Source of the DNA: Blastocatellia bacterium
Lineage (GTDB): Bacteria > Acidobacteriota > Blastocatellia > UBA7656 > JADIYM01
DNA length: 64,000 nucleotides
NCBI GenBank assembly: GCA_021463145.1
Contig: JAJTWZ010000001.1
Location: 62,001-126,000 of the forward strand
Direction of reading: 5' to 3'
Part shown: in pieces, positions 28,701-37,612 of the stretch
Numbering within the stretch: position 1 is the first letter of the stretch
Layout: each line of letters starts with the position of its first letter
Position numbers and translations under genes: made by a program
The notes under the pieces: model-generated
The model's input: the letters and a program-made list of their open reading frames with translations, nothing else
Database searches by the model: none
Told to the model about the DNA's origin: nothing

Positions 28701-30431
28701 GCCGTCGAAGATGCGCTCCGAGCCAAACACGGGGATGAAGCGCGACGGCGAGCGCTCGACGAGGGTTCGTCCGCGACGCTGGGCGGCGCTACGGTCGATC
28801 AACTGTGTCAGCACTGTCCGTTCCGCCGTGCGGTTCTTCATCCGAACGTGGGCATCCGCAACGGCAAGCGCAACGAACTCGTAGTCGGGAGAGCCGGGCT
28901 GAGCGGCAAGGAACGCCGATCCCACGGCGACGGCTTCCTTGTTCGCACCCAGTTCCCCGAAAGCTTCGAGTAACTGCACTGTCATCCGGCCCAATCGCGA
29001 AGATGACGGGTACTCCGCTGCAAATTGTTCGTAGATGGAATGCGCCAGTGCCCGATTCAGATAGCCTCCGGCCTTGGCCTCCTCCAGGCGATACTCGATC
29101 GTCGGGCTGTTCCCAGCAAGGATGATCGAAAGCAACGCGTTGACTGCGCCCGGCCTCTGGTCGACGCGGGCGATATCGGCGTAAAGAGAGATCCCTCCCG
29201 GTGCAATGCGGGTCGCGCCCTCGCTCGCTTCGGCAAGCGTGCTGAAGAGGCGGGCCAGGATGCGCTCACGGCCGGGCGCGCCCGGCTGCATCGCACCCTG
29301 TACGTAGAGGCTGTAGGCAAACCGGGACGCCTGATCGAAATCTCCGACCTGCGCGTACAGGTTCGCGAACAGTTCCAGGTCGGAACTCGCCCATTCGCCC
29401 GTGCCGCGCGAAGACTCCGCCGATTCGAGGAGCCGCGAGCAAGCCGAAAGATTGCCCTCGTAGGCATAGATGTTGAACAGGCGGCCGATGGAGTTGATCG
29501 ATGCGCCTGTCTTCGCTGCATCCGTCTGCAGTGAACGCCGTCGCTGCCGATACTCGCCGTAGCGCGTCAGCAACGCGTAATAGTCGGCTGCGACCGCGCG
29601 AGGCCACAACGGGTCGAATGCTCGCTCGTACACCGCGAGGGCGGAGAGTCTGTCGCCGAGCCGATCGTAGACGCGAGCCCGCTCTGAAAGCAGAAGCCGG
29701 GACACTTCCGGTCTCCGCTCTCCGGGCGCTTTGGCCACGCGGTCGAGCGCCGCGAGCGCGCGGTCCGGATCCTTCGAGTCGAGCAGCAACGAGACGTACT
29801 CGCGCAACGCTTCCCCGTTGTCGGGCGCCGAGTCGATCAGCTTCTCGTAAAAGTCCTCGACGCGCACTCCCGAGGGCTTGCCATTGTTGGCGGCCACGAT
29901 GGCTCGCGCGTAGACAGGCCCCCGCTCGCCCCCGGGGAGCTTCTCGGCCAACTCCGTAAGCACCTTGATCTCGTCGGCCGGGCGTGCGCGGTCGTTATAG
30001 AACGCCGCAAGGCGGCGAAGCGCGCGGGGTTTGCGGCCTGAAAGAGTGGTCGAGCGTTCCATGGCGGCTATGGCCTCGTCGACGAGACCGAGACTGACGT
30101 CGAGCCGGGCGAGCGCCCTCGGAAGCTGCGGGTCGTTCGGATACTTCGCGGCCAAGGCTTCGATCCGCGGCTTCGCATCGGCGAACGGAAGCGGAATGCG
30201 GGCCTTGACGTCGAAGAACGGCTGGAGGACGTAGAGTGCGGAGTCGACCTCAGCCTGGGGCGCGATGCCGGCTGGTGTCGCAAGAGCAACGCCGATCGGA
30301 TCCCGCTGCGCCGTGGCCGCGGGCCGGCGGCGCTGAGCTGGCTCGGCCGCCGGAGTCGCCAGCGCCCCGGCGCCAAGCAGCGCGACGCACGACCCAACGA
30401 TTGCACCGACCGTGATTCGTGAAAGCTTCAC
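22782..30431 (-). CDS. Giant exported TPR-repeat protein (2549 residues)
   Basis: The GTG start at 30431 has GGAGG about 9 nt upstream. The first about 27 residues form a signal peptide ending near ALATPAAEP. The rest consists almost entirely of helix pairs typical of tetratricopeptide or Sel1-like repeats (LARLDVSLGLVDEAIAAMER, AVEAFQRTVVNEPQRVDFRR, AAARAFELALAADSSNDIGT). It is interrupted near residues 590-650 by an acidic, disordered-looking stretch (FDGEDDWNPDTPPS, DDESDGRFDADEFGDSGQDE). No catalytic domain or membrane helix beyond the signal is visible. Such solenoids usually scaffold assemblies, and this one would lie in the periplasm or at the surface. Its neighbours are the VIT-vWA protein, a small lipoprotein and another exported protein, in the same direction with tight spacing. 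Its length is exceptional for the fold in bacteria. Confidence 0.88.
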   Translation of the reverse strand: MKLSRITVGAIVGSCVALLGAGALATPAAEPAQRRRPAATAQRDPIGVALATPAGIAPQAEVDSALYVLQPFFDVKARIPLPFADAKPRIEALAAKYPNDPQLPRALARLDVSLGLVDEAIAAMERSTTLSGRKPRALRRLAAFYNDRARPADEIKVLTELAEKLPGGERGPVYARAIVAANNGKPSGVRVEDFYEKLIDSAPDNGEALREYVSLLLDSKDPDRALAALDRVAKAPGERRPEVSRLLLSERARVYDRLGDRLSALAVYERAFDPLWPRAVAADYYALLTRYGEYRQRRRSLQTDAAKTGASINSIGRLFNIYAYEGNLSACSRLLESAESSRGTGEWASSDLELFANLYAQVGDFDQASRFAYSLYVQGAMQPGAPGRERILARLFSTLAEASEGATRIAPGGISLYADIARVDQRPGAVNALLSIILAGNSPTIEYRLEEAKAGGYLNRALAHSIYEQFAAEYPSSSRLGRMTVQLLEAFGELGANKEAVAVGSAFLAAQPGSPDYEFVALAVADAHVRMKNRTAERTVLTQLIDRSAAQRRGRTLVERSPSRFIPVFGSERIFDGEDDWNPDTPPSMFIAPNGTPVASSVAGRFDDESDGRFDADEFGDSGQDEYRSVPDDYRGLTEPERERPSYGDLLERTVASFEADNRKPEALAFYWAELRKHPSDEGLHERFLKWLGGTSLIGEELKAYKLALERYDDPTWLHRVARWYVRRGRGVEMQRLTNQVLRTLDDEQVTAYLEEYAGYGGRTEDDSLDVDNALALQMTRIALQRFPNNERIAGLMLDRLAAGEAWPEWERLSREHYFGNAAIRASYLERLSKSGKLESDYATARARAEGGLEAQSTSSFAYAVFTADAARWLSRFDESVAAYRRLVALYPGEAQYAVPLSDLLRSFGSRDPKFYDESAEVLDRMAGIHPTETSYATRSGEALAEAGRMDEAAKRWRSLVAAAPGNPATRLEVATIFWDYYQFTDAAAELEALRISTHDDSIYAFRLGAIYDSKRDIARAVPEYVKTLGTPDTEREQAMARLAELQRRPGVASQIEGAYKAIRSSRPDNWQLVLGYVDYLKRIENDGEATGALNRAVDEIADPVFLDEARGRFRSWRLPEGEIHALQRLSDRARDERERIRARLQLASVYEQEKRNNDAAAVVERLVAEYSTNFGVLDESARIYWRLGMLDRSVALSRDVIGRSTGEYRKAFVVDLSRRQTEAGRLSDAEATLRAYLAENPLDTDVFAALATVVGDQKKDEALAALYAEGLKRIREAGLGEDELNMKVAELRAGTIAALTRLGRHAEAVDQYIEIINRDPETFESLETAFEYASRHDQVARLVAYYEKLAKDSFKDFRWSLVLGRLYDLTGNTAGAVEAFQRTVVNEPQRVDFRRSLAAAMSRAGRYDDAVAELRRGWEIDGKEPSWLVSVAEIRVQQGRLDDAVATIEEAIAGRKSITPGEICRYAEMLEQWGLDEKSVALYDRAIDAAKAKPDQSGLTSAHLTSYISVASRVRSAVDVFNRLEALRATFLGQGSSSSFYGGKSIADSIEEAEQRGLPRAVADFASGGERSALDAALRGAASRVSEAAAKRRYLGIAQACGLADAQEAILAAIVEQTLLTARADRGAAFRSALTELADSLASRAQFARAAVVLESFRSRDPQPGDFDYDRRIAGYYRLAGDTANEIASLERVYATASGSVATGGEMVDAVERLFDILISSGRRDRLVELAGHQSPMQLVLVNYLIELGDQDLAARAIANTGFTPVWGKAKTAEMGLYFRNASPAVESAFREALFVRPIGELVGRPFDESTMLRGSDYFLVARNYGVWLDVVAGRGNEARGFIVGRTEQRPRDAAPQEQLARYYLVRGDTARAGLHAELAGEIEPNTPSVIGIRGEALAAAGKTGEAVEMWTRLIEAKNAGSESYVLYFNLMSSHGKVDVAITRLRDIIADRMYVREFGVVRDVIIAMADYGRANPSDWPAIADMFYGSAVGSVDDVELLRLALSEELVPEDRRAPFYRLITDRLESLAAASSNDEEDAYIVIDGEYVEPADQLRVWQRNAADYFIRRGNSAEASALLDAVESAAIDAHGTLFDAEAGLDETWIELARATAALKQGNKASALEALGRYCNIDEDGNGVPGGENATRCQSAVAVLRANGAFEEADALLESTYRGLLEDRRFETANFTGLAEVLYRRGRAEEANGVLRRLAAGRNVGPDALAVAADAAARSGQFAVALELRGMISRKAPGNLDNRLETARLVALSGNGADAVTRFVEIVNDERAPNRLRAQAVDLAAETAAADASARSAALSLSSSGRSEPARILSARLQAASGDVDGARKSLEAVLAGGPSAFAAIELGRIEFEAGRPAEAARAFELALAADSSNDIGTAIAFGGTVPINGLIRAYVGAGRVDAALELVESRSTIYQADVEDDEAGLVFEPEVVEARTSTGLASLNSRNYDSERADRILALAALVDAATRTERWTEAVAFGRRRASLLQPGSRERTEADSKVSELLASSREAERRHTGVLRIGAAVASETITVRDLALD

Positions 30432-30497
30432 GTCTTCAATCCTCCACTTCCGTCATCCGCAATACCGGGCGACACGCGCACCGTTCCATCCACCCGC

Positions 30498-31064
30498 CTA
30501 GCCTCCAACCTGAAAATGCACTGTCTTGATTTCGGTCTCTCCGTCATGCACCACCGCTCGATATTCGCCTGCCGGCAGTCGCTCGAGAGTGCCGCCGTCG
30601 CGCTTGACGAGGGCGAAGTAGTGATCGCCGTCGAAATTCTCGGAAAGCGCGTCCGAAAACACGAGCTTGTCCCCGTGATACCAGTCGACTCGAACGTCCG
30701 CGCCGCTCGGCAATTCGACGATGGAGACTTCCAGAACGGCCTGCCGGGTCTCTGCCGGAAGCCTGAGCGTCTGATTCTCGATCTCGTAGGTTGGCACTCG
30801 CTCGGACGATGACCACGCAAGCTTCACGGAGCGGACGTATGGCACCCCGGTAATCTCGACCGACGTGACAGGCACGGCACGCGAATTGACCGTGTTCGTC
30901 GCACCGTTCCCGCCAGCAAACGCGTCCCAATTCGCGGTCGCAGGCTCGGCCGGCTGCAGCTTCTGACCGGTCTCGGCCCGCGCGCAACCGATAGTCAGAG
31001 CGAGCAACACCACCCCGGCTACGGCGATCCCGCCGGCCGGATCGGCTGGGAGAACCTTACTCAT
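30498..31064 (-). CDS. Small exported protein, probable lipoprotein
   Basis: This 188-residue protein starts with an ATG that overlaps the stop of the VIT-vWA gene by 4 nt (ATGA), so translation is coupled. The frame is open further upstream, but that stretch is antisense-like overlap with the VIT-vWA gene. Residues 1-27 form a signal sequence with a lipobox-like end (ALTIGC), suggesting lipidation at Cys27. The mature domain is a compact beta-rich unit (VDWYHGDKLVFSDAL, LPAGEYRAVVHDG) that resembles an immunoglobulin-like fold with a final strand ETEIKTVHFQVGG. No known family is recognised. It lies 66 nt upstream of the giant TPR gene. Confidence 0.75.
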   Translation of the reverse strand: MSKVLPADPAGGIAVAGVVLLALTIGCARAETGQKLQPAEPATANWDAFAGGNGATNTVNSRAVPVTSVEITGVPYVRSVKLAWSSSERVPTYEIENQTLRLPAETRQAVLEVSIVELPSGADVRVDWYHGDKLVFSDALSENFDGDHYFALVKRDGGTLERLPAGEYRAVVHDGETEIKTVHFQVGG

Positions 31065-33451
31065 CGAGGCAGGACCTCGAGCGTGGCCTCGGTCACCGCT
31101 CCGTTGCGCGCAAAATCCTCCGCCGTGATCTGAATCGTGTACGTTCCGGCAGGCAACTCGGCCGGAATGTGGAGCAAGCCGACGTTGGCCTTCGACCCTG
31201 AATCCCACGCGATGCGAACTGGCGATGCCCCGAAGAGCCGCGCCGAGATCCATCGCGCGTCCGCGTCGGCGCGCACCAGGATGCGAACGTCGCTGCCGGC
31301 ACGCGTCGAGCCCGGCTCGATCGAAGCTTCCAGCCGCGGCGGGCGGCTGTCGATCCTGAACCTCTTCAACTCTTCGAACGACCGGCCCGATGCATCCGTC
31401 ATCACGAGCCGGCAGGCGTATTGACCGTCGCGCATGTCGGTCGGCGCAAGGAAACGCGTTTCCCACACGCCTTCGTCCTTCAGGAAAACGAGCGGCTTGA
31501 CGAGTCCGAACGGAAACACCGCGACGACGCTGGTTACCGACGGATCGGTGGCGACGCGCAACACGGGATCGCCAGGTCGAATGGTGCGCGGGCGCAGCAA
31601 CGACCTCGGGGCCGCGAGGAACGAGGTGTAGGGCGTGACGAACTTGTAGCGCTTCGAAAGCGCGATGATCTCGGCAATCGACGCCTCGTTCTCGCCGTTC
31701 AGTTCGATGTCGGCGAGCAGCGCGTCCACTCGCGCGCGCGCCCAGAGCCGCGGAATCTCACCGTGGGTCGCGTCGCGATCCGGAAGCAACAGGCCCGCGC
31801 TCAGGTTGATGTTGCCCCGATCCGAGGTTCCCGTCAGCCGGAACGACGCCTGGCCAGGCTGCCTGTACCGGCCAAAGAACTGGACCGCCGAGCCGTCGAA
31901 CCCGGTGGTTCCCGAATCCGGATACACCTGATACGTTCCGCCGCCTTCGATCGCGAGACGCACGTTGTCGAACGGCGTCATCGAGATCTTGCTCACGAAC
32001 GCCTTCAGACGGAACTCCAGGCTGTCGGTCTCGCGCGACCAGACGAAGAGCCCGCGGCTCGAGCGCGCGAGTTCGGCCAGCAAGCCGATCCGCGTGTCGG
32101 CGCCGATGCCAAAAATGTTGAGCCGTGCCTTTGGCCCGCGATCGTTCGACTCCCGGAATCCGTCGACGATCTGCTTCGTCTGAACAGTGGTGAGAGTCGG
32201 ATTGCCGTCCGTCACCAGGACGATGACGCGGCCGCCGTCGACGTCGGGAAGAGCTTCGGCGGCCTTCAATGCCGAATCGAGCGCGCCCCTGAAGTCGGTG
32301 CCGCCAGACAGGTAGCTGGCGCGGACGAACGCCAGAGCACGCTCGACGTTATCCGGCGTACCGGTGGCCGGCTCGCTGCCGAGGAGTGCTACGTCGTCGT
32401 TGAACAACACGACGTTGAACCGATCCGCCGGTGTCAGCGAGCCGAGCAGTCCCTGCATCGCCTCGAACGCGCGATCCAGCTTCTCACCCGACATCGAGAG
32501 CGAGGTGTCGAGCACGAAAAGCACCGATCTGGGCTTCGATCCCGACGCTCCCACTCCGGGCGCCCGGCCCGCCTGGTTGAACAGCGCGGTCGCCTGAAAG
32601 TAACCGTCGGCCTGACGGTCGGCTAGCGCCGGATCCCGCAGCTCGGCGGGGGAAATGCGCTCGGGAGAGCGATAAGCGATGACGTCGAGGCGGCTCTCGG
32701 GAACTGCAATTCCATAACTGAACGCGAAGTCCTGGTTCGGGACCACGCTCGTGCCCTCGAAGTGCGAGGCGAAAGCGAGCTCTTCTTCGCGGTCGATGGC
32801 GACGGGGAATTGCCCCCCCTTCGCATTGAATCCGGTAAGCGGAAACCCCGACAGGATTTCCACGTCGATTCGGAGATGCCCGATTGCCTGCTCGCCGTAC
32901 TGCGAAGGCTTCAGTGGAAACGAATAGTAGGATTGAAGATCGTCGATCGAGAGCAGTTCGGTGTACTCGATCTCGATTCGCTTGGTGCCGAACGCGGGGA
33001 TCGGTGCAACTTTGACGGTAAACGCAGTCGGCGCTTCCTCCTCGCCCTCCTGTTCGAGCAGGCCCGGATCGATGGCCCGCGCAGCGATCTCTTCGTAGAT
33101 GGCCCGGGCGGTGCGCCGCTCGAGGATGACTCCCGGGATCCGCACATCCCCGTCCCAGACTGCAAAGTCGGCTATGGATGCAGTGGCCGGCACTGCGAAC
33201 ACGTACGTGCCCTCGATTGGATTCTGCGTACGGTTCGCATAGATCTGCATCACTCGCGTCCGGGCGAGTTGGCGATCTACTTTCACCGATACCGTCATCT
33301 CGGTTAGCGCCAGGATCGACTCATCGGCAGTGTCCTTCACGCTGGACGGAATGAGCACGCCAGATTGCGCCCCGGCCGGCGTCGCGAACACACATACGGC
33401 CGCGAATGCGATCGCGCCAAGGAGGAGTAACTTGAGAGAGTCTGCTTTCAT
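31061..33451 (-). CDS. Exported VIT and von Willebrand factor A domain protein
   Basis: This is a 796-residue protein. The ATG at 33451 starts a signal peptide (MKADSLKLLLLGAIAF, ending at PAGAQS), while the longer frame adds only basic unlikely residues. A VIT domain spans about residues 40-165 (YANRTQNPIEGTYVFAVPA, EIAARAIDPGLLEQEGEEE). A vWA domain follows at about 310-480 with an intact metal-ion-dependent adhesion site: DTSLSMSGE, GGTDFRG and VTDGNPT. C-terminal beta domains include two Ig-like units (RPPRLEASIEPGSTRAGSD). VIT-vWA proteins, like inter-alpha-trypsin inhibitor heavy chains, bind proteins or matrix; bacterial ones are usually exported and poorly understood. No sortase or exosortase signal is seen. 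The gene lies 25 nt after the propeller gene and overlaps the lipoprotein gene by 4 nt. Confidence 0.88.
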   Translation of the reverse strand: MKADSLKLLLLGAIAFAAVCVFATPAGAQSGVLIPSSVKDTADESILALTEMTVSVKVDRQLARTRVMQIYANRTQNPIEGTYVFAVPATASIADFAVWDGDVRIPGVILERRTARAIYEEIAARAIDPGLLEQEGEEEAPTAFTVKVAPIPAFGTKRIEIEYTELLSIDDLQSYYSFPLKPSQYGEQAIGHLRIDVEILSGFPLTGFNAKGGQFPVAIDREEELAFASHFEGTSVVPNQDFAFSYGIAVPESRLDVIAYRSPERISPAELRDPALADRQADGYFQATALFNQAGRAPGVGASGSKPRSVLFVLDTSLSMSGEKLDRAFEAMQGLLGSLTPADRFNVVLFNDDVALLGSEPATGTPDNVERALAFVRASYLSGGTDFRGALDSALKAAEALPDVDGGRVIVLVTDGNPTLTTVQTKQIVDGFRESNDRGPKARLNIFGIGADTRIGLLAELARSSRGLFVWSRETDSLEFRLKAFVSKISMTPFDNVRLAIEGGGTYQVYPDSGTTGFDGSAVQFFGRYRQPGQASFRLTGTSDRGNINLSAGLLLPDRDATHGEIPRLWARARVDALLADIELNGENEASIAEIIALSKRYKFVTPYTSFLAAPRSLLRPRTIRPGDPVLRVATDPSVTSVVAVFPFGLVKPLVFLKDEGVWETRFLAPTDMRDGQYACRLVMTDASGRSFEELKRFRIDSRPPRLEASIEPGSTRAGSDVRILVRADADARWISARLFGASPVRIAWDSGSKANVGLLHIPAELPAGTYTIQITAEDFARNGAVTEATLEVLPR

Positions 33452-33476
33452 GGATTTCAATCCGGCCGATCCGGGT

Positions 33477-35420
33477 TCACTGGAGCGCCGATCGCTCGAT
33501 GCGGGCAATGCCGCAGTCCGTTCCGAAATAGACGTAGCGATCAGACGCCGTAATCGCCGTGACGTTTCGCGAGCCGAGCACTGCACCGAGTTGCGTCCAC
33601 CCTCCGGTGTCGACGTTGAACACGAAGGCGCCCTGCGAGAGCGTGCCCACGTATAGCCGCCTTCCGACGACAGCCATCGCTCCCGGATTCACGTCCGCCT
33701 TGGCCGTTTCCTCATAAACGATCAGTTCCCCGCCAGGCGCGAGCGACGCTACGCCGCCGCCATACGTACCGATGTACAGACTGCCTTCGAAACCGGCAAG
33801 GGCATTGACCCAGTTGTGAGGCAACCGCGAGTTGGATACCGAGAACGTTCGTCCGACCCTCGTGCCTTCGATTTCGGCCAGGCCGCCGAGCGTCCCGGCG
33901 TAGATTCGTCCACCGGCAGAAGCGATTGCGTATACGTGGTTGTTCGGCAGGCCGTGAAACGCCGTGATCGTTCTCGATATGCGGCCATCGGAAACGGTGA
34001 CGCCGGCGTTCGTTGCAATCGCGACGCCCTGTCCTCCCGCCCCGAGGCCGGTACTGACAGCCGTTGCGCTGCTTCCGGCAAGTCCCTGCTCCGGTCCTAT
34101 CGACTTCGACTTGCGGCCTCCATCGAACGCGACGACACCACGAGACGAAGCGACCCACACCTTGCCGGAATCCTGCTCGACCGAGATTGCGTTCACCTCG
34201 CGGACTTCCTGGTCCTCGACTCGCTCGAGACGCTCGCCGGACTCCGCGTCGAGCACGTCGACCCCGCCATCGAACATCCCCGCCCAAACCCGCCCTTGCC
34301 CGTCGACCGCAAGCGCCGCCACGTGGCTCGCACTGAGGCCGACGCGGCTATCCGGCGTGGCGAACGTTTCGAATCTGGAAGCCCCGTCGGACGGCACTGA
34401 CGCGAGAAGCCCGCGATCCGTCATTGCCCAGAGCACGTCATCTTCGAGTTTGAGTCCGTACGCTGCGTGTGACGGCAATCCGTGCCCGGAGTTCGGCGAT
34501 CTTCCGTCGGCAACGGGGACGATCGCGCTCGAATCGCCGCTGGTGAGCCCAGTGGTAAGACTCGAGATCCACGTCTCGGCTCCGCGAACAGCGATGCCCG
34601 ACGCATTCGGCACCCTCGACTGCAAGGCGATCTCCCCCGACTCCTTCAGGCTCGCGATACCCAGATCGGTAGCCACCAGACACTCTCCCTCACGTAATGC
34701 GAGGCCCGTGACACGGTCAGAAGGCAGCCCATCGCCAGTTCGTACTCCGACGGCCTGACCCTCCTTCCACACAAAGAGGCCGTCGTCGAAAGTTCCGACA
34801 TAAACCCGCGATGCGCCAGCCGACAACGTCGTGATCTGGCGGCAGGCGTCTCCGAGATCAGCTTGATACTGCCTCGTGAAGGTGGCGCCGTCGAACTCGA
34901 ACAGGCCGCAGTCGAACGTTCCGACGAGAAGCCTGTCGTCCGTCGCGCGCAATGCGCTGACGCGCGACGCGGCCGGTTGAACGAACCTGAAACGCGTGAA
35001 GCCCTCGCCGTCGAATTCGAGAAGCCCGCTGCCGGACGTCCCGGCGTAAAGCTTCCCCCCGAACCGTTCGAGGCACGTGATCCCGTTTTCCGGCAACCCG
35101 TCAAGCGACGTGAACCGCCGGACGAACGTGCCGCGCTCGTCGTAGACCACAAGGCCGCCCGCAGTCGCAGCATACACGCTGCCTCCGAACGGTTCGACGT
35201 CCACAGCCGGGGTGGCGGGCAGCCAGAGCGAGACGCCGGTGGCGTTCGGCGCGATGCATCGCTCCGACTCAACGACGATGCGTCCCTCCTGCCCGAGCCT
35301 CTCGCGCTCGGCATCGATCGCGCGAAGGGCGATCCATACACCTGCCATCGCAATGAGGCAGACCGCACCCCCAACAATCGCAACTCGTGAGCGTCGGTCA
35401 CCCGGCAATCGAAGACGCAT
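33477..35420 (-). CDS. Membrane-anchored regulator-propeller-type beta-propeller protein
   Basis: This is a 647-residue protein. An N-terminal membrane helix (about residues 13-35, [19 protein letters not shown]) anchors a periplasmic region of about 14 short repeats. Each repeat follows the pattern of two-component-regulator propellers: [79 protein letters not shown]. In hybrid two-component sensors such propellers bind glycans, but here no kinase, Y_Y_Y or DNA-binding domain follows, so it is not a canonical sensor. It is probably the first gene of the five-gene exported cluster, 25 nt upstream of the VIT-vWA gene. The start at 35420 puts the helix at the N-terminus; a longer frame would add 76 residues of unlikely composition. 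No clear promoter is visible. Confidence 0.8.
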   Translation of the reverse strand: MRLRLPGDRRSRVAIVGGAVCLIAMAGVWIALRAIDAERERLGQEGRIVVESERCIAPNATGVSLWLPATPAVDVEPFGGSVYAATAGGLVVYDERGTFVRRFTSLDGLPENGITCLERFGGKLYAGTSGSGLLEFDGEGFTRFRFVQPAASRVSALRATDDRLLVGTFDCGLFEFDGATFTRQYQADLGDACRQITTLSAGASRVYVGTFDDGLFVWKEGQAVGVRTGDGLPSDRVTGLALREGECLVATDLGIASLKESGEIALQSRVPNASGIAVRGAETWISSLTTGLTSGDSSAIVPVADGRSPNSGHGLPSHAAYGLKLEDDVLWAMTDRGLLASVPSDGASRFETFATPDSRVGLSASHVAALAVDGQGRVWAGMFDGGVDVLDAESGERLERVEDQEVREVNAISVEQDSGKVWVASSRGVVAFDGGRKSKSIGPEQGLAGSSATAVSTGLGAGGQGVAIATNAGVTVSDGRISRTITAFHGLPNNHVYAIASAGGRIYAGTLGGLAEIEGTRVGRTFSVSNSRLPHNWVNALAGFEGSLYIGTYGGGVASLAPGGELIVYEETAKADVNPGAMAVVGRRLYVGTLSQGAFVFNVDTGGWTQLGAVLGSRNVTAITASDRYVYFGTDCGIARIERSALQ

Positions 35421-35692
35421 GGCTGTCAGCCGCAACGGTAAGTAGTGAATTCGGATCGAAGACCCATCCGGGTCAGTGGCGAGCCGCCCGCTCTGATGCA
35501 GCCACCCAAAAACGGGTGGCCCGCGGACTCGAGCGAGTCTACTCCGAACAAATTCCGCGGCACAGGGCAACCGGAGTACTGAGTTGTTTTCATCGTCGCT
35601 TGACCCGTCGAAACGGCGCTCCGCGCTCACTGAGGCCCGAATTGACACCTCCCGACCGCGCGTGTAGGGTTCGGTTACCTGACAGGAGGTCT

Positions 35693-36676
35693 ATGGCAGA
35701 CGACAACGCGACCCTCCGAAAGATCGTCCTCCCCGAGCGCGGCCTCGAAACGCTCTTTGGACCCTACGACGAGAACCTCAAGACGCTCGAAACCCTCCTT
35801 GGAGTCACCGTAACCGTTCGTGGCAACGACATCGTGATCGAAGGCGATCAGGAAGGCGTGGACGCGGTCGAACGCATAGTCGAGGACTACACGCAGCTCG
35901 TGCGGGACGGGCAGAAGATTTCGGGTGCCGAGCTCAAGTCTGCTTTCAAGCAGATCGCCGAGGATCGCGCGTACTCCCTGCAGGAGCACATGACCAGCGC
36001 CCGCTTCAACCCTTCCGGCAAGAAGCAGGTGACCGCGCGCTCAGCCAACCAGCGCCGGTACCTCGAGATGATCGAGCAGAACGACGTCGTGTTCGGCATC
36101 GGCCCGGCCGGCACCGGAAAGACGTATCTCGCGGTGGCGATGGCAGTCCACGCGCTGTTCATGAAGCGCGTGAACAGGATCGTGCTGACTCGTCCCGCAG
36201 TTGAAGCCGGCGAAAAACTCGGCTTTTTGCCTGGCGACCTCCAGGACAAGATCGATCCGTACCTTCGGCCGCTCTACGACGCGCTGTTCGACCTGGTCGA
36301 CTACGAGAAGATCTCGAAGATGCTCGAAAAGCGCGTTATCGAGATCGCGCCTCTCGCCTTCATGCGCGGCCGCACGCTGGCCGATGCGTTCATCATTCTC
36401 GACGAGGCACAGAACACGACGACCGAGCAGATGAAGATGTTCCTCACTCGCATCGGACTCGGCTCGAAGGCCGTCATCACTGGTGACCTCACGCAGATCG
36501 ACCTTCCGGCCGGCCGGCGGTCGGGCCTCATCGAAGCTGAGAGGATCATGCGGGGGATCGAGGGCATCGAGTTCGTGACGTTCACGGATCGCGATGTGGT
36601 GCGTCACCGGCTCGTGCAGATGATTATTCGGGCCTACGAGGAACATTCGAAGAAGGGCCTGGAAGCGGCGCCCTAG
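35693..36676 (+). CDS. phoH: PhoH-family ATPase
   Basis: This is a 327-residue protein with an N-terminal KH-like nucleic-acid-binding region (about residues 10-70; [20 protein letters not shown]) and an ATPase domain with Walker A GPAGTGKT (about 136-143), Walker [11 protein letters not shown] (about 230-239) and the family stretches [16 protein letters not shown] and [11 protein letters not shown]. PhoH proteins are RNA-associated ATPases and commonly precede ybeY, as here (3-nt gap), which suggests a role in rRNA maturation. The ATG at 35693 follows AGGAGGT (35684-35690) at an unusually short distance. A TAGGGT box at 35665-35670 could be a -10 element. Confidence 0.94.
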   Translation: MADDNATLRKIVLPERGLETLFGPYDENLKTLETLLGVTVTVRGNDIVIEGDQEGVDAVERIVEDYTQLVRDGQKISGAELKSAFKQIAEDRAYSLQEHMTSARFNPSGKKQVTARSANQRRYLEMIEQNDVVFGIGPAGTGKTYLAVAMAVHALFMKRVNRIVLTRPAVEAGEKLGFLPGDLQDKIDPYLRPLYDALFDLVDYEKISKMLEKRVIEIAPLAFMRGRTLADAFIILDEAQNTTTEQMKMFLTRIGLGSKAVITGDLTQIDLPAGRRSGLIEAERIMRGIEGIEFVTFTDRDVVRHRLVQMIIRAYEEHSKKGLEAAP

Positions 36677-36679
36677 CCG

Positions 36680-37090
36680 GTGGCCGTCGAGGTACTCAAT
36701 CGCCAGCGGCGGTTTCCGGTTGATGCGTCCCGGCTCGCCGCGATTGCCGAGGCGACGATCGCAGCGGCCGGTCATCCTGGACGCGAACTGGCCGTCACGA
36801 TCACCAACGACCGTCGGCTGCACCTGCTGAACCGGCAATATCGCGGTAAGGACAGGCCAACGGACGTCCTCTCGTTTCCCTACGACGAGCCTTGCGGCCC
36901 GATTGGCGACGTCGTGGTGTCGATCGACCGCGCCCGGGCTCAGGCCGAGGAGAAGGGTCACGGGCTGCAAAGAGAACTCGAGATTCTGGTGCTTCACGGG
37001 TCGCTGCACGTCTGCGGGTACGACCACGAGACGGACGACGGCGAGATGGACCGGATAGAAAAACGGCTCCGGAAGCGCCTTCTGGCCTGA
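36680..37090 (+). CDS. ybeY: Endoribonuclease YbeY
   Basis: This 136-residue single-domain metalloprotein is required for 16S rRNA 3'-end maturation and ribosome quality control. The zinc-binding signature HGSLHVCGYDHETD (about residues 108-121) carries the three histidines of H-G-x-L-H-x-x-G-Y-D-H. DRPTDVLSFPYDE in the middle is the other family landmark. The start is GTG, 3 nt after the phoH stop, so the pair is co-translated. The usual third partner with CBS domains (ybeX/corC) is absent downstream; instead there is a 522-nt gap. Confidence 0.94.
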   Translation: MAVEVLNRQRRFPVDASRLAAIAEATIAAAGHPGRELAVTITNDRRLHLLNRQYRGKDRPTDVLSFPYDEPCGPIGDVVVSIDRARAQAEEKGHGLQRELEILVLHGSLHVCGYDHETDDGEMDRIEKRLRKRLLA

Positions 37091-37612
37091 GTTGAGGTCG
37101 AGGACTTCTCACCCCCTGGCGCACGTTGTGTCCGCCTGCAAGTAACCACTTCACCCGGAAGACCTGCCGTATGGCGACAGCCGGTGCGATCGCCTCTGCA
37201 TTCGCCGTCTCGCTAATTCTCGCGAAACTCCCCCGGTAAGTTGTGGATTCCAGGCCCAGCGGATTCCGAGTTTCAGCCTGCACTGTCAGTGCGAAGCAAT
37301 GAGACGAACTCCGCTGTTGCCTCCGGCCCCGGACGATGCTCACGCCGGGTCGCGATCGTCGCAGCCACGGGACGCCGAGGCGCGACGCCGAATTGTGCGC
37401 ACGCGAGAGATAGAGAAGCCCCGTACCGCCACCAAGGCGATTCGAAGGTAGCTCGAGAGCCGTTCGTCCCGGATTGACGAGATCGAACCCGATGTCACCC
37501 AGCCCGCGCATCGATCACACGACCTCGCCCGGAGCATCGGTAGTGTTCCCGAATTGTCAATAGCGGATCATTCCGTCCGGGCGTGGCAGATACTGACCGA
37601 ATGGCGTTGGCT
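37091..37612. other. Convergent intergenic region between ybeY and rsmA (522 nt)
   Basis: This is the longest non-coding stretch in the window. Both flanking genes end here, so no promoter is expected. Open frames in it are short or lack protein-like composition, and none starts with a credible ribosome binding site. I see no tRNA-like fold and no tandem repeat. It could be a decayed gene, such as a lost corC after ybeY, or simply contain terminators, but nothing in the sequence proves that. Confidence 0.4.

Noticed and set aside
37091-37612. Short open frames on both strands in the ybeY-rsmA gap
   Set aside because: Composition is Arg/Ser-rich and not protein-like. There is no ribosome binding site and the frames run into neighbouring genes antisense.
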